Source: Hoplostethus atlanticus (lineage: Eukaryota; Chordata; Actinopteri; Trachichthyiformes; Trachichthyidae). Taken from it: a stretch of 64,000 nt of DNA. Location: assembly GCA_034670405.1 (NCBI GenBank), contig JAXDDX010000056.1:1674501-1738500 (forward strand). The letters are read 5' to 3'. The notes below the pieces were generated by a model. The model did no database searches. It worked only from the letters and a program-made list of their open reading frames with translations, and had not been told where the DNA came from. Of this stretch, positions 1 to 15,000 are shown piece after piece (position 1 is the stretch's first letter; every line of letters begins with the position of its first letter). The translations under genes were made by a program, and so were the position numbers.

Positions 1-856
1 CAACTCGGAGCATTTTTGCCGCAAGGGCCCAACACAATCAGAAATCGTATCATACCAGGAGTAATATCAACTACATACATGGTGCATTCCTCAGAGATCC
101 AAGCTATTATCATAATTCCCCTATACCTGGAACAACAAGGGTCTCAGAGGAGGAGAATTTAGCAGCTGGGGCAGCGCTTTTACCCAAAAGGCCTCCCATC
201 GTGGCAGTAATGATCTCATCTGTATGCATTGTCCTCAAATCTGTGTCACCGTGGGCCTTCCTTCCCAATAGATTTGCAGTACTTCAAATTACCCCACCAC
301 CCCCCTCCCCGCAAATCTGCTACACCGCTCTTTCCTTCCAAATAGCTACTAAACTAAATGATTCCTTGGCCTTTGAAATGTAAAAGCAGGTGGTGTCCAG
401 TGGGAGAATTAGCACACATAAATACCCTCCAGTCTGCTTCACAGAAAGACAGTTAAGGCACATCCACCTTGTTAACCATGTGATAGTCCTTCCCTTGTAT
501 TTACTATGTGATTTGATGAAATAACTATGATGCTTATTGTGTCGATTGAGATTTTTTATGAATCTGTTCTGTTCTGCTAATAACCTTTTCTTGCAGGTGT
601 GTGTCTTTAACATGACTTCTATGGATGTGTGTAGTGCTTTGTATCCATGGATATTTGTTATATATATTGGTGTGGAGTGTGCCATATAAATATAAAGTTT
701 AAACCTACAACTAAAGCTACTTGAAAAATCCTAACACTTTCATAAATATTTCTAAACGAAGATAAAACACGTTCTAAACCACTGTCTAAATGTGAGTGAT
801 GTCTCTTGCAGTTACCAACTGTTTCAAGCTGTTTATTAAACTTTTAAACTTTAAAG
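1..856 (+). other. nrxn3: nrxn3 intron upstream of SS4
   Basis: AT-rich sequence ending in the SS4 acceptor (TTTTAAACTTTAAAG). No exon is recognised. Confidence 0.6.
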
Positions 857-946
857 GCAACAGCGACATTGAGCGCTATCAAATGGCAAATAAGAAAATC
901 CCGTTCAAATATACCCGACCAGTAGAAGATTGGCTTCAGGAGAAAG
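857..946 (+). CDS. nrxn3: nrxn3 SS4 cassette exon (30-residue insert)
   Basis: Acceptor AG is at 855-856 and the donor is AAAG|GTAAAT at 947. The 90-nt exon enters and leaves in phase 1, so it can be skipped without a frameshift. It reads [19 protein letters not shown] then [11 protein letters not shown], close to the vertebrate neurexin-3 SS4 insert. In the family this insert sits in the LNS6 ligand face and switches partner choice: SS4-minus favours LRRTM and some neuroligins, SS4-plus binds cerebellins. The exon is flanked by AT-rich intron, as expected for a regulated cassette. No ATG-initiated frame marks it; it was recognised by translating the sequence directly. Confidence 0.95.
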
Positions 947-3900
947 GTAAATCTTTACCGGACTTCTAGAATGTTTATCATTATTTTTATTTTTTTTCCT
1001 GTCTTGTCATCGGCTTGTTCCCTCCAACCTCTGAGAATGAATAACCATCCCTTAAACCCTTTAAAAAAACAAGTAAACCAAAGCGCTGTTTTTGTGTTTG
1101 TTTTTTTGTTTTTTTTCCTTCCTTTTTGTTCCCATTCCCTTTTTTTCATCATCATCTTTTAACTTATGTTGAATCATTGATGGTGTCCAGTTAAAGGGAC
1201 TGGGAAGAGATTTGTGCTATTCTATAAATAAAGCCAAGATTTTTAAGTATTAAGTACTCTTAATCTGTTGTACCAAATTGACTTAATGAAAGCATTCTCT
1301 GTGCTGCAACAGCAGGCCCATTAGTTTGAAGTGAGAATTAGCTTCCGCAGCTTAAATCCTCTGCAATATTTGACAACAAACTAATCAGAGGGCATAGTTG
1401 TCTGAAAACTTTCCAAACAGCAGGTGCTTTTCCCTGCTGTAATTTATCTGATTGTGGTTATACACATCACACACTATAAAATCCTCACTTGTTTGGTGAT
1501 GGAGAGCTAATTGGAGCCTTTTTTCTCAGCAAAATGTCGCAGTGAGCTGCCAAGGTGCATTCTGCCCTGAAATAGTTGTGCATTCCAATCAGTGCATGTG
1601 CTTATCAAGTCACCACCTCGTGTCTGGTTATTACATTTGCGGGGATTGGATGTAACAGAGGATTCTGCTCCCCTTTTTTTGTTCTGTATTAAATTTTCCC
1701 TTTTAACATAATATCATTATAAACTGCATTTAAAGGTCATTGCATATAAACGTCTTAACATGATTATAAAGTCCCTTTAACGATCGCTAAAACAAACAGG
1801 TCTGAAAAATCCCATTATTGCTGCATGCATGACTCCACACATGCCGTTTCATTTTCTCTTTTGTAATACGGAAGTCCTATCCCTGTCATTCCATGCCCAA
1901 TGTATTGTAATTGTGTAAATGTGTCAAATATAATGAGTCTGCGTAGGAATTAGATTTCTAATTATGATTGCTGTGTTTTATTTGTGTGTTTTCACTTCAT
2001 AACTAATGCATGAGCGATGTGTTTTGACTGTGATATTTAGGTCTCTCCTAATTAAATTGTACCATGTACTGAGTGTGTATTGCTCATACTTTATCATAAT
2101 ATACCCAGGCCTGTTAATCATTTCACTGCATGAGTCCACTGCTTTGTCCAAAGAATATTAAGAGGGCAAAGTGCCCTGTGGACCGCGTTCACGCTGTGTA
2201 CGTTCCCTTATGGCAAGGCAAGGCTGCATAGTGTGGTCTTCTTTCCACTGGCATTAGCAGTCTCGGCCAGTGGTGCTTTTTTTTTTTCTTGAATCCCGAA
2301 CAGATAAATCGTTCTTAGATTACACTGCATATAGTTGCAGTTCTTTAAAATACACAGAGAGAGAGAGAGGTGTTGCAGAAATGGATAGCTCGTTTTTTAT
2401 CAGCTGTTTCTTAGAGAAGAGTTAAAGCATGTTGCATCACCATAACAGTTTAAGCCATTGAAGTGAGTCTATCCGCACTCATTATATCAAGCATGTGCTT
2501 TTGCAGACCATTATATGAAGTATTATCAGACAGAAGTAGTCATCGTAGAAGTCCCCCATCCCTGCATCTATTCTGCGTTAGTATTGTGGAGCAACGATGC
2601 AGCAGCAGTGCAGCAAGCATGTAACAAGTGGGGGGCTTTCACGATGGCTACATCTGTATGTCACAGCAGATACCTCCTTGCTTCCCCACACCTATGGACT
2701 TGTTAACCCTCTTCCCCTTTTCCCCACTTCCTTCCTGCACCAGGCCGGCAGCTGACCATCTTCAACACCCAGGCCACTATCTCCATTGGTGGAAATGACC
2801 GGAAGCGACCCTACCAGGGCCAGCTCTCCGGCCTCTACTACAACGGCCTCAAAGTTCTCAACATGGCCGCCGAGGGTCACACTAACATCAAGGTGAACGG
2901 CAGCGTGCGGCTGGTGGGCGACGTGCCCGTCAGTAGGGGCGCGGCGCGTACCACCACCTCGGTGCCGCCAGAGATGTCCACCACCTTCATCGAGACCACG
3001 ACCACACTCTCCACCACTACCACCCGCAAGCAGCGCTCTCCGCCATCCATTCAGGTAGGGTGGAGGTCCATAGGGGGAGAGGGAGGGGAGTTTGAAAGTG
3101 AAAATGTGTAGGGAAGACTCCAGAAATCCAGAAGTCCTCCTCCAGTATTTGTATTTTTCTCCATCTCCACACAATTATTGATGCGGACACTTTCCCACTG
3201 AGGCTTTGTGACAGGAGTGGATTATAGTCGGGCTACTTTTTTCCCTGCTTGGTCAGTCAGGGTTACACTGTACTTTTCATTCATACCGAAGATTGAAGTT
3301 TTCCTGCTCATTGAGTTGTGCAAAGCTGGCCTCGCCACCTCTCTCTCTCTCTCTACATCTCTCTCTCTCTCTCTCTCTTGCTCTCTCTCCTTCTGTCCAT
3401 CTCTATCTCTCACTTCCCCACTCTCTAGCCTAACAGAGGCCTTTGTCCAATGTGTCCTGACTCCAAGCCAATGAATGTCACCAGTGTGCCAAGAAAGTAA
3501 TCATGCCGAGTAGTCCTTTGACACCCGGAGGACAAATTGAACCATTCGCTGTTCATATTAAAGCAATAACTCTCCCTCAGGGGTGAGACAGGACAGGGGG
3601 GGGCGGGGAGTGGGTGAGAGACAGGGACCACTGTTATCAGCCTCTTCACCTCAAAAACTGATTGTCTGCCTCACAGTAATGATGTCCCCTCATGTCAACT
3701 GCTGGCCTTTTGTGCATCTCAATCACTGCAGATATGAGGAAGGTAAAATCAACGCTGTTTACTGCTAAAGCCACTAAATACCCCAAACAACATACAAAAG
3801 CTCCAGTGTCTAAACCATCGCATATAGGGGTTTGAATGTCGAGACAGAAAGCTTCCTCTGAGTAGCCCGCATCCCTCGTGCTTATACCGCGTGGCATCAA

Positions 3901-4790
3901 TAGTCCATGATGATGATGACTGAGCCGAGATCCATTACACGACGATGTCTCCAGCACCAGCAACAAGGTCACATCAGATAGGGGAAAAAAACGACGCACC
4001 GTCGCTGAGAAAATGGCATTTTGTGTCACAGGCTATTAATATCGAAGGAATTCAATAAAGTTCCGTGTGGTATGAAAGAGCTTTTATACGGGTGCGCACT
4101 CCTTCTCAAGGTGAAATGATGAAGTGATACCTCTTTTGTCAATATCCAGTACGCGGCTGTTAGCGCTGGTAATGCACTTTGGTAACTTAAAAATAACAAT
4201 TTTGTTTCCCCCCCTCGCCCCCTGCTAACTTTTCTCTCTACTTTTTTGTATACCTTCAGAGAGCGTTGCCTCGTTTTGAAGTTCATTCTCCTCCCGCGAG
4301 TTCCCCATGGCAGTGTACGCTTTGATTCACGCCACGGTGTCACAGAATTTCATTTGCCGAGGCCTTTAGGTTTACAGTTCCCCGGTTGGTTGTCAAATAC
4401 TGAGGCGTGAGAGGTAAAGGAGAGGTCCTGTACCTGCTTGGCATATTTCTCCACCCTGCAGGCTAGTGTTGGGGAGTTAAGGGAGTTGAGCTATCATTAG
4501 TGATGTACTGCAGTGCTGAAGACAAGGAGCTAGGCATCTGACACAGTGTTAGGTGTGTGTGTGCATGTCCGTGCTGGTGTGTTTGTGTGTTAGTATCCTC
4601 TCGCGCATCTATTTTGGTCGGCTTCTCCAGCACTGGCTGTTTCTGCAGGTTTTCTGAGGTGAGAAGTGTCGAATCCCATGACACCTCAGGATCAACAGAA
4701 TGAGATTGAGAGCGAGGTGGGAGGTAGAGAGAACCAATCTCACGCTTAATTAATGATAGCTCCGCTGGGACATGCAGACATCACAGACAC

Positions 4791-4838
<48 letters not shown>

Positions 4839-7800
4839 CATTCTCTCTCTGTCACTGTTTCTCAGTCACTCTCTGTCTCTCTCTCTCGTTATCTCTCAGT
4901 CACCCCCCCCTCCCACACACACACACACACACACACTCTTGTTGTGAGGCCTGATTGTGTGGGCCGGTCGCAGAGGGGTTATACAGTATGTGACATGAAC
5001 CATTCACATGGATGGTGGGGACCGGTGTTCCACGGGGGGGGCCGAGGAGTAACCTGGACAGGAGGGACATTGTGAAGTTGTGACGTTTTTTTTTCTTCAA
5101 TTGAACTCAAAGGCTGTGCCAGGCCACTCATTCAAACCGGATCGGGGGCGAATCAGGTTGAATTGCAGTATTGTACAGCTATTGAAACCCACAATTCAGT
5201 CAGGTTTCATGGTTTAGAAACTCAGTGCAGATATAAAAAATTGGAAAGTTTGGAGCAAAAAAAAAAGTAAGTAGGTATATAGAAATATGAAAATGCACCC
5301 AAACAAATTTAAACACAGTTGAAACATGTCAGAGGAGTAGGGTTGTAAAACGAATCCCAGACTTAATCCTCATTTTAAAATCTGAATCTGCAATATTTAG
5401 TCATCTACAGTGGAAACAAAAGTTGAGAAATAAAATAAAAACATCACATATAATCTCTCACATGTTTCAGTCTTAGTATTAAACCTTGTCTGTGTACAGA
5501 CACATTTACAGACACGGTGCCATCAGCCATACCGTTTTGTGATCCACTTTTCTACCGTCTGAGAAATCACGGTAGCAGGGGTACTACTGAAGAACCGCGG
5601 CCAGTTTCAACCGGTATCTTCAAACATCGTAAATGGTTTGAGACCTGGCGTTAGATATGTCGCTACACAGAGACGATCATGCCCACAGCCTGAGTCTTGC
5701 TCTCAGAGTCTGTGTATCTTCTCCCATGAAGATTCAGACCTAGTGATCATTCTGTTTCATCCATTTAGAACATTTCTTTCATCATATGCCGCAGTGGGAT
5801 GACTAATACTCACCATGTTAACTGCCCCCCCCCCTCTTTCCTACACACACACACACACATACTGTACACTCTCATATGTGCATGCATGCACACAACAATA
5901 CACATTATGGGACAGTAATGTGACTCATTGCATTATTAACATCCAGGATTTGCACCATGGGTTTCACTGTGCTGTTAATCATGTCGAAATAAAAGTGGGA
6001 GGTTCGCCATAAATGGATCTCAAGATACACTCTGCCTCCTCCAATTAGTTTTTCACCATGCCATCAGCGTAAATAGGTCCTTTATGGTCCTACCAGGCTG
6101 ACTAAATAAGGTCTAGAAAAATCAGTCATAAAAAGGTTAAAATAAAAACAAGAAGAATAAATATTGTCCCGTCAAAAATCATTTTACTTCAAGTGATTCA
6201 ACTTTCTACCTTCTACCGCTGCTCCAGCCGTATGAGATGTATGTCATAGCAGTACTAACAATTATTGACCTTAAATGCACCCACATCTCTTTAAAGTCAG
6301 AGTGGTTACTGTCACAGTGTCGACAATGTCAGTCTTCAGTTTTTCATCACATCAATGAACCAGAATAGAGTTTTTACTCATTTCTGGCTTTGGGAGAGAC
6401 GTGTTCGTTTTTAGAAATGTCGACCTGACTGTCCAAGATAATAAAAGATAACATTTCTATTCTATTTTGCTAGCAGCCCTAGAGGCGTACCCCCTAGCTG
6501 TGCCGCTGGATACCTAGATTGAGCGTCTTTGAGTAGGACTGCTGATTTAGCATCACATATCAGGTCAGGTAATGGATATGTCAGTCTGTTCTGGTACAAT
6601 ATGAGATTTTCTAATGGTTGTTAATAGTGTCAGCACCCACCCCTTTTGGTTCAGTTTCCTTTCCACCAACAGTATGTGGCAGTGAATGTCCACTCATGCT
6701 CTCGCTACATGACAACACCAAGCTCAAAGATCTTTGACTCTTCGTGGGTTTGGAAATGGGTGTAGGCACATTCAGTGGTATGAGCTTGTAGTACCTGGGC
6801 ATAGTTTACAACTGACATGATGATATTTTTGTTGTCTTTCTTGACAAAATCAAAATAATGGGTAATAATTCTGGAGAGATTGGAGATTATTTTTTGAACT
6901 ACAATGTTACTATATTGTTATTACTGAAATTGAAATAGTAAATAGTTACGCTACTCGTTATTGAGGAAAGTAATAATTACTGTAACTTGAGTAACATGTT
7001 ACCGCCCATCACTGTTCACCATTAGAGCATTTATTTATTAATATCGTATCGGTTTGGCTGCGGTTGCTTTATGTCTCTGAGTATAATGTGTACTGGTTGA
7101 GGGAATCCTCATTTTTGTCTGTTTCTTAAGGGATATTTCTTTCCTTCATTCTCCGGTTAACTGCTGCTGGTAACCCAGCATGTTTGGATGCCATCAACTA
7201 GATATCGCAGCAAAACAGAACTGATTTGTTTCCATTTCCAAAAGGGGAAAAAATACAGTTGGCCTCAACAAAAACCACAGTTCACTGAAGCAGCTTGCTT
7301 GTTAGTTGGCTATACCTGAGCTTGTCTGGATTCTGGCTGAACCAAAGAACGCATTTTCTGCCTGTGAGTTGACGTGGATAGTTATTCAGAGAATACTCAT
7401 TCATGCCAGGCTCTCTATCATGGGAGATCAACGTCTCTTGTTCTCAATTAACTCGTGCTGCTGGCCTGAGATGTTTGGGAGCAATTAGGATGGGGAGGCT
7501 GCAATCTAAAATACCATGGGGGAAAACGGCCGAGGGAGAGGCGCTGAAAGTGATTTGCATGGTTGCCGTGTTTAAGAAATTGCTTGCGTCCATCATCTTC
7601 AACTGGCCCGGTGCTCAGGAGACAGGACAATGTGGAGTGAATTGTTTGCGGTTTAATTGGCCTTTTTTTGTGCTGAGAAGCTGGAAATAATGCAATACGG
7701 ATGCACATGGATACACCCTCCATGATGACAATAATACTGTATTGAAACGACATGGATTGTTGTGCAATTTGATTTCTATATATCGCCATAACCTCTGTAG

Positions 7801-8179
7801 TGTACACAGGTTATGTTTAATGTTCTGCTTCAATAGATAGCCTGCAGTGGAGTGACAGGAGAAAGAGCACGCAGCAAAGGTCATGGAACCGGGTTCAACT
7901 CACAACGTTGCAAGAATATGGTACGCGCCTTCACTTGCTAAGCTACCAGGGCAGCCATTCTGAACACTTTTGACTTTCCGTTTCCCTCTGCTCACTTGTA
8001 TCAGGCTGTCTGTCTAAGGCATAGCAGAGATCTTGCCTAGGGCCCAGGGATACATGATGATCACCAAGAGGTATAGCGAGCCTAGCACTGAGCCACGTGC
8101 TGCTGTGTGGCTCCAAGTGGTAGTCAGGTTGGTGATGTTTGATGAGTGTGTTTGAGTGCTTGCATGTTTGTGCGCACAA

Positions 8180-8235
<56 letters not shown>

Positions 8236-8377
8236 GCGGATCCACTCCACTTCACCACCTGCCGTCAGATGTCTTTTCTGTTGAGTTAGTTAGTCTGTGT
8301 GATCAGCTTCCCACACTATCCCTCAGACCTGCCAGTAATTGTGTAAAAGGTCAAACTAGTAGGCAGGTACTCCTTGG

Positions 8378-8433
<56 letters not shown>

Positions 8434-8593
8434 TCCGTCTCTCTGGTGGCCCTGGTGGGCACCATGGCAGTATGCTCCCAGTGAATTCTGGGAGATGAAT
8501 GCTGCAGGTCTGCTAGTTGCTCGGTGGTTCCAATTAGGAGACAGCAGACTGATGGAGACCCTGCCGGAGTGTGTGGCTCATTAAAGGACTGGG

Positions 8594-8626
<33 letters not shown>

Positions 8627-8975
8627 TACAAGGCTCTCTTAACCTCCCTTTCATACACACACATGCATACATGCACAGCCAAATTAGGCTACCTGCAACT
8701 TGCACACGCACACACACAGACACACACACACACACACAAATCGATCAGGAGTGTTGTAAGGCACTCACAATATCAGAGCATTTTGAATGTGCGACGCCAA
8801 ACAAAGTGAAAAGTTCCCCCTACCATCAACAATCTCATTCCAACACTGTCACAGATTGTCTCTCTGCCCTCTCACAAGTCTGTCTGCAACATTCGGTTGT
8901 GATGTTCTTTATGAATTTTTCATGTCGCTTGTCAGTGCCAGAGAATATGTCCACGGAGCTAGTTCCATTAGGCTG

Positions 8976-9015
<40 letters not shown>

Positions 9016-12000
9016 ATAAATGCAAATCTGTATCTGTACATCTCGTGTGTGTGCATGTGCACGTGTGAATGTGCGCGTGTGCGGGGCAGTTTGTCTCTCA
9101 GTGTGTGGGAACCAGCAGCCTGCTCCAGGGGTTTTGAACCACAGGGGTTGTTGTAATGGATGTCCCCCATGCCTCACAACACAGCTTATGGATCCTCCGG
9201 GAATGTATGCGTGTGTGTGTGTGTGTGTGAGTGTAAACCTGCTGTCTTGTGTATCACCGCCATCATGGCAGGGTGTTCACGCACCGAGGGGCAAGCAAAC
9301 AACACACATCAGTTACACATTTAGACACACACACTCCCTAACTCACACACACACGGTGCAGTTTGTCTCTGAGCTGACCAGCAGGACATCAGCAGATGCT
9401 ATGGGTGGTGTGCAGGCTCACCTCATGCTGTGCTGCCTCTGCAGGTGGCTGACTGGTTATAGCATTATAGACTTAGTGATAGTGTTGGTCAGTGCGTTCC
9501 TTTGTACAGGCCCAATCCTACCTATACAAAAAAATAACCTTTAGTCAAAAAAATAAAATGCAATCCTAATATACTATATATCAATGGCATCTGAGGGTTT
9601 AAATGATGAATTGTGGACTAAATACACTCCAAATGAGTCTTTTTTTTAGGCTTAACATCTCCAAACTCTTCTATCAGCCTACGATGCTGATGTTATGTAT
9701 CCAAAGCAGATGCCAGTAGACTTACACGGACTAGCAAAGTGGAACAGTCTGATATATTAAATCCTGTGGCAGGCCATTTGAAAACATTGGGGTGCTGCTC
9801 TGAAATCCCACACTGTGGGTGTTGTTTAATTAACTTCTCTTTACGCCAGAACAATTCTGGGAGCAAAACTATTACAGAAGTTAAACTACTCTTTTCCCAG
9901 CAAGTGTATACACTCTGGAAGTCCCTCTAGTTCCTGTCCAAAAACTGAATCAAGATATTTGCTGTAGAAGTGAATCTGTGAATCTGATAATCTTGATTGT
10001 TTCATTTTGTTGTAGCTCACTTTTTGCTCACACCTTTGTTTTTATTTTTCTGTTCCGCCTTAATGCACCTCCCCAGCTGTGTGAAGCTCCCCAAGCTGTG
10101 CGTGATAATAAATGGTAAATTAGGGTGTGTTAGAAGAGAGAGTTACAGCGGCGCTCACAGAGCCGGTGACTTACAGCACTAATGGGAGTAATGAATCTCT
10201 GTGCAGTGCTTTACTGTGAATATACTGTATGTGTGTGTGTGTGTGTCTGTGAGAGAGAGAGAGAATAAATCGGATATGCCCAGATCCATATATACATGTG
10301 TGTACATGAAATACAGCGCGGCTAAGCTTGTCAATAGGATGAAATGTAAAATGCACCACACAGATGCAGCCTTTGATGTTCGACACTAATAACTAAGTGT
10401 GTTCTAAGGGCTTCGTTGCTCAGCCCAGCTGTGGGGCCCAGTCATAATTCTCCTTGTTGCCCATAGAGAGTTGGTGGTAGCTGTGGTGAAACCTGTTGCA
10501 CTCAGTAGCAATAAGTGAATGATAACTGTGTGTGGGTGTGTGTGTGTGTTGGTGGGCATCCAAACGTTTGCCTACATGCATGTGCTCATGCTGTGTCAGG
10601 GCTCTGGTGTACGTTTGAAGTAATTTCTCTATTGGTTAGTGATAGCGTTTCAACTTTCATCTAGTAAAGAGAGACTAAATCGAAAGCTTAATTTAGTTTG
10701 TGCTCATTAGGAAGTGAACTCAAAGGGGACTCCCGGCTAATTTGGGAGACGTAAAGCTGCCAGCATCAGCCATTACGTAACGCCCACATTGATTTGGTAT
10801 TACCGCCTTGAAGTCATAATAGTCTTTGACTGTGAGAAATTTAGCAATATAGAAATGGATTGAAAAGGGAGATGAAAATGCACTCCACAAGGAGAAGGTG
10901 CAAGATCCAATTTCAGCTATTTATTTCAGGCTTCACACGTTCCAAATGGAAAGCCAATAACCTTTTCGATTGAACATATTGCCCGACCTATTGAATGTGC
11001 CGCTGCGTTGAGAACTACACTTCTCTGTTCTGGATTCACCCCCCCGGTTATTAACATCATTCGTCGTAGTTAGCGTTTTGTGTGAAATTTAGCAGATGCC
11101 TAGTGTAGTGGCCAAGTCTCCATGGGTGTTCACCACGTCTCCAGTCTCCCAGGAATACTGTCGCTGTGTTGTTGATAACAATCGTCCCCATTGCCTTAAA
11201 TCATTGCCAATGCAATACAACCCTTCTCCCCCTTCTCTGTTCTCCCATCCTCTTATCTACTCGTACCTTTTTTCTTTGGTCATGGCTTTCAATGCAGCTC
11301 CCCCCATCGCATCCACGTGAATTCCTCACTTCCTCCTTTGACAACCACAAACAGAAGCATATACTCAGATCTATAACTGACGCTCCAATTTTAGCACAGG
11401 ATGATAGAGAGTGTTTTCTCCGTCTCTCGTTTCTCTCTACCTGTCCCTCACCCATCCCCCCCCCCATCTCTCAGTCATTCTGTGTGTGTGTGTGTGTGTG
11501 TGCACGTATGTATGTGTGAGTCTGTTTGTCACCGGGCCTCCCTGATGACCTTGTACACTGCAGCAGGGGGGTGATTAAGGCTCAGGGCCAAAGACCATTT
11601 CCTTTTCCATGGGAAGATGAATGACCCTGTTTGAAAGTGGCTGCCTATGGCCTCAGGGCAATTAGAGTTTGCTGTGAGCCAGCAACCCTTACCGCTCTGT
11701 GTACAAAGGCAGGTCCTTGAGAGACAAAGAAATACTCGGCGTACACTCGGTTCCCCTGAAACCGCGACACCAGGGTGATGGTGAACAAATTAAATGCATT
11801 TTCACTTCTTTTCCTTTCCAGCTGTTTTCCATTTACTTCTTTTCTTCCTGTCTCTTTATCCCCCCCCCCCTCTTCTCCTCTCTCTCGCTTTCCAGTGTTT
11901 TTTCTTTTACTCCCTCCTTTCTTTTCTCTCTCTCTTTCTCACTCTTCCTCTCTTTTTTCCATCTTTCTATCCCAGTAAACCCTGAGAGAAAATCTGCTGA

Positions 12001-15000
12001 CTTCAACGAGACCACTGTGCAAAAAAACAAGCTAAAAAAAAAGCCCACCAAGAGTGCTCATTTGAAATATCAATATTTGATCTGGGAAATCACTTAGCGG
12101 ATGGCTTTTGCCCTGCAAGTTGATTCTGGAGCTCATTTGGTTGTAATTTATCCACTATATTGAGGGAGAATGTAAACAGTGGGACTTCCACTGCTAGAGT
12201 GTTTGTTCGTGTCCTTCAACCATATCGCCATGTTGCTAATGAAGATAAAACACCATAACAAAACGTTTCATTAGCATTATCGCAGTGCTAGAAAACGTGC
12301 AAGCGGAAAGCCAACCTTAGAACTTGTTATTGAACGCTGATGCACTTCCATTTGCCAGCACAAGATGCCATTTGCAGCTCCCACCCCCCTATTCCCCTTC
12401 TACTCATTTCTTTATTTCTGATAAAGCATCTCATCTGTCACGGAGGGGGGAGTGTTAGTGAAGAGTTGTGGCAGCCTTTTGATAGGGATATGGCCTAGCG
12501 CCATTGATTCCCCTTGTAATACAAGCTTCTCCCTTGTCAGCCTGTCAAAGCCCAGATCGGACATGATAACACGCACATCAGACAGCCGTCAATGGAAATG
12601 CGAGCTTCCGTCATGGAGATGACTATCTTCCTTTGTGAGGAGGGCCAGTTGAGTGGAGGAATGGGAGAGAGAGAGAGATGGCGGTGTGGGGTGGTACCCC
12701 CGGCCTCAGATTTCTGGCAGTATCCAGGCATGTCAGCCATTTCTTTACCTGAAAAACAGCTTACTGTATATATTTCCATCTATATGTGGAAAAAATAGGT
12801 GTCCAAGGTGACCAAGGAGCACCTCAGGGAATAGGAACTTGCTTTGAATTCCATGTCTTTGATTTGCCCTTGCTTCTGCGTCATTACTTTGATCTCTCAA
12901 CACACAAGCACATTGGATATCCATGGCAACTGACGGTGAGGATAAGGTGCCGAAGGAAAATTGATTTGTTTGGGTTTTTTCCCTTTAGTGCAAAAAAAAA
13001 AATCATCTTTGGCTGTTGGCATTGTAAATAAACCAAATTGGGTTTGATGGCGGGGTGGGAGAATGGATAGATGTTGTGTCTCTATCCTGGTTCTTAAAAG
13101 GCTTTTTTTTTCTCTCAGTGTTTCCTTCTCCCTCTGAAGGGCATTTGTTATGATAAGAGCGTGGTGTGTTCTGGAGCAACCCTCCGTGACCTCGCTTCAT
13201 AATATGACTCAATGTACTTAACCTTTTGTGTTTAGATTCTCTTTCGCCGCTCTAAAACACAGCACCGTACATGCTCATATTTCGTATCATATGTACAACC
13301 CGGGGGCTATGGTTGTGTTGGAGCCTTTATGCTGCTTTTACTGACCCAGGGGAAAACTATCGCCAGTGGTTGAGTGCAGTATGTCTTTCTTTGCCTGTAG
13401 AGCGCGAGCCAGTGCTCTGAAGTGACTGATCAAATCACACATGCTCAGCAGAAACCGCTACAGCCTTGGATTCAGCAGCAACCATTCATGTATTTGAAGA
13501 ATGTATTTTATTCAACTTGAAATATCCACTGAAAAAAGTATCTCTTACAAAATGAACATCGAGTCATTGGTTGACAAAATGATAACAGACTGGAAGATTA
13601 CCTGATATAATGACATATCCAGACTCTTCATTCATAATTTCGCCATTAATTTGTCTTGTAATTTTACTGTGGCTGGGCTTCCTCGTCCGTTTGTCCTTGG
13701 CAGACATATTGGCACAGTACGATTTCTTGTTTAAGTTCAGTAATAACGGCTGCAGGGACCTGTTGTGCAGCTTTTGTGTGGGACTTGTGCTGCAAACGGC
13801 AAGTGATGTAGTGATGTTTTAGTCTTCAGCTCTGCAGAGTTCAGCCACTTTGCAATGTGGCTTTTAGCATTAGGCGCAGGTGTGAGGAGAAGGGTATGAA
13901 TGCACTCATGCTTCTGTAAGCACTTTGTTTCACAAAATGCCTCAGTAGCTCCGTGCAGCATTTAATGTTATGTGAAACAATGAGCAAATAATAGACATCA
14001 CCCAACGTTGAACTAAATAAATGATGTCTGCTTCCAGTTTCATGCTTCCTGTTTCATGCTTCCTGTTTCAATACAGGTGGATTGTGCTGTGCTTGAAAAC
14101 TTTGAAATCTCTTAAACTGTGAAAACTGTTGGTTGGCTAAATTGAACAGTGGATTCTACTTGGTTGTGGAAGAAATCTGTTCAGACAGCAGCAGCATTTA
14201 TCTGCCTGGTGTAGAACAGCATGTTAGCCTGCAGCGCTTCTGCTACTGCAAACATGGTTTTAAATTAGCTGGAAAATAGCTTCAAGAGTCTTGTCCAAAT
14301 ACTGAATACCACGAATGTATGGATTACCTGACCACAGACGTTCTCAAAATGAGTCTGCAGTTCTCTCAGAAGGAGCATGATGATTTAAAGGAAGCTGCTA
14401 AAATGATAGTAGATGACTGTAAGTCAATGCAGGCTGACATTTAAACTGTCTGTGAATCTCTGTTCACCTTTACTGGTAAAACAGATTATTTAGACAGTCT
14501 GGACAAATGAAATAGCATCATTGTGGATGGCATTACCAGAGTCGCCGCAAGAGAAGTGGACAGAATCAGAGAGGAAGGTCAGGATTATGATTACTGAGCA
14601 GCTCAAGTTGGAGGACAGACCAACAGAGGTGGAGCATGATCACATCCTGATCACATCCTGCTCCTGCACAAATGACAGACCCAGGCCAATAGCAGTCAAG
14701 TTCCTGAAATACAAAGACAAGACGGCTGGGGAAATCCAAGAACATAAAAAGAACCAACACCTTCATCAATGAAATCTAAATAACTTATTCCTGACATGAA
14801 GGCTGCCAGAAGGCGTGGAGAAATTGTGTAGATTCAATATCACTGTCCACTTTGTCCACCCCCCCTTCTGATAGAGACAAGACTGCTAATCGGTAGCTAT
14901 AGACCTAATTCAGGCAGAGCACACACACAAACACACAAACAAATTCACAACACATACAGAATGAGTGCTTGCAGTGGTTTGATAACACATTCATTGGTTT

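Noticed and set aside
8524-9156. 210-codon open frame on plus
   Set aside because: Mostly His/Thr and Cys/Val from CA/TG microsatellites.
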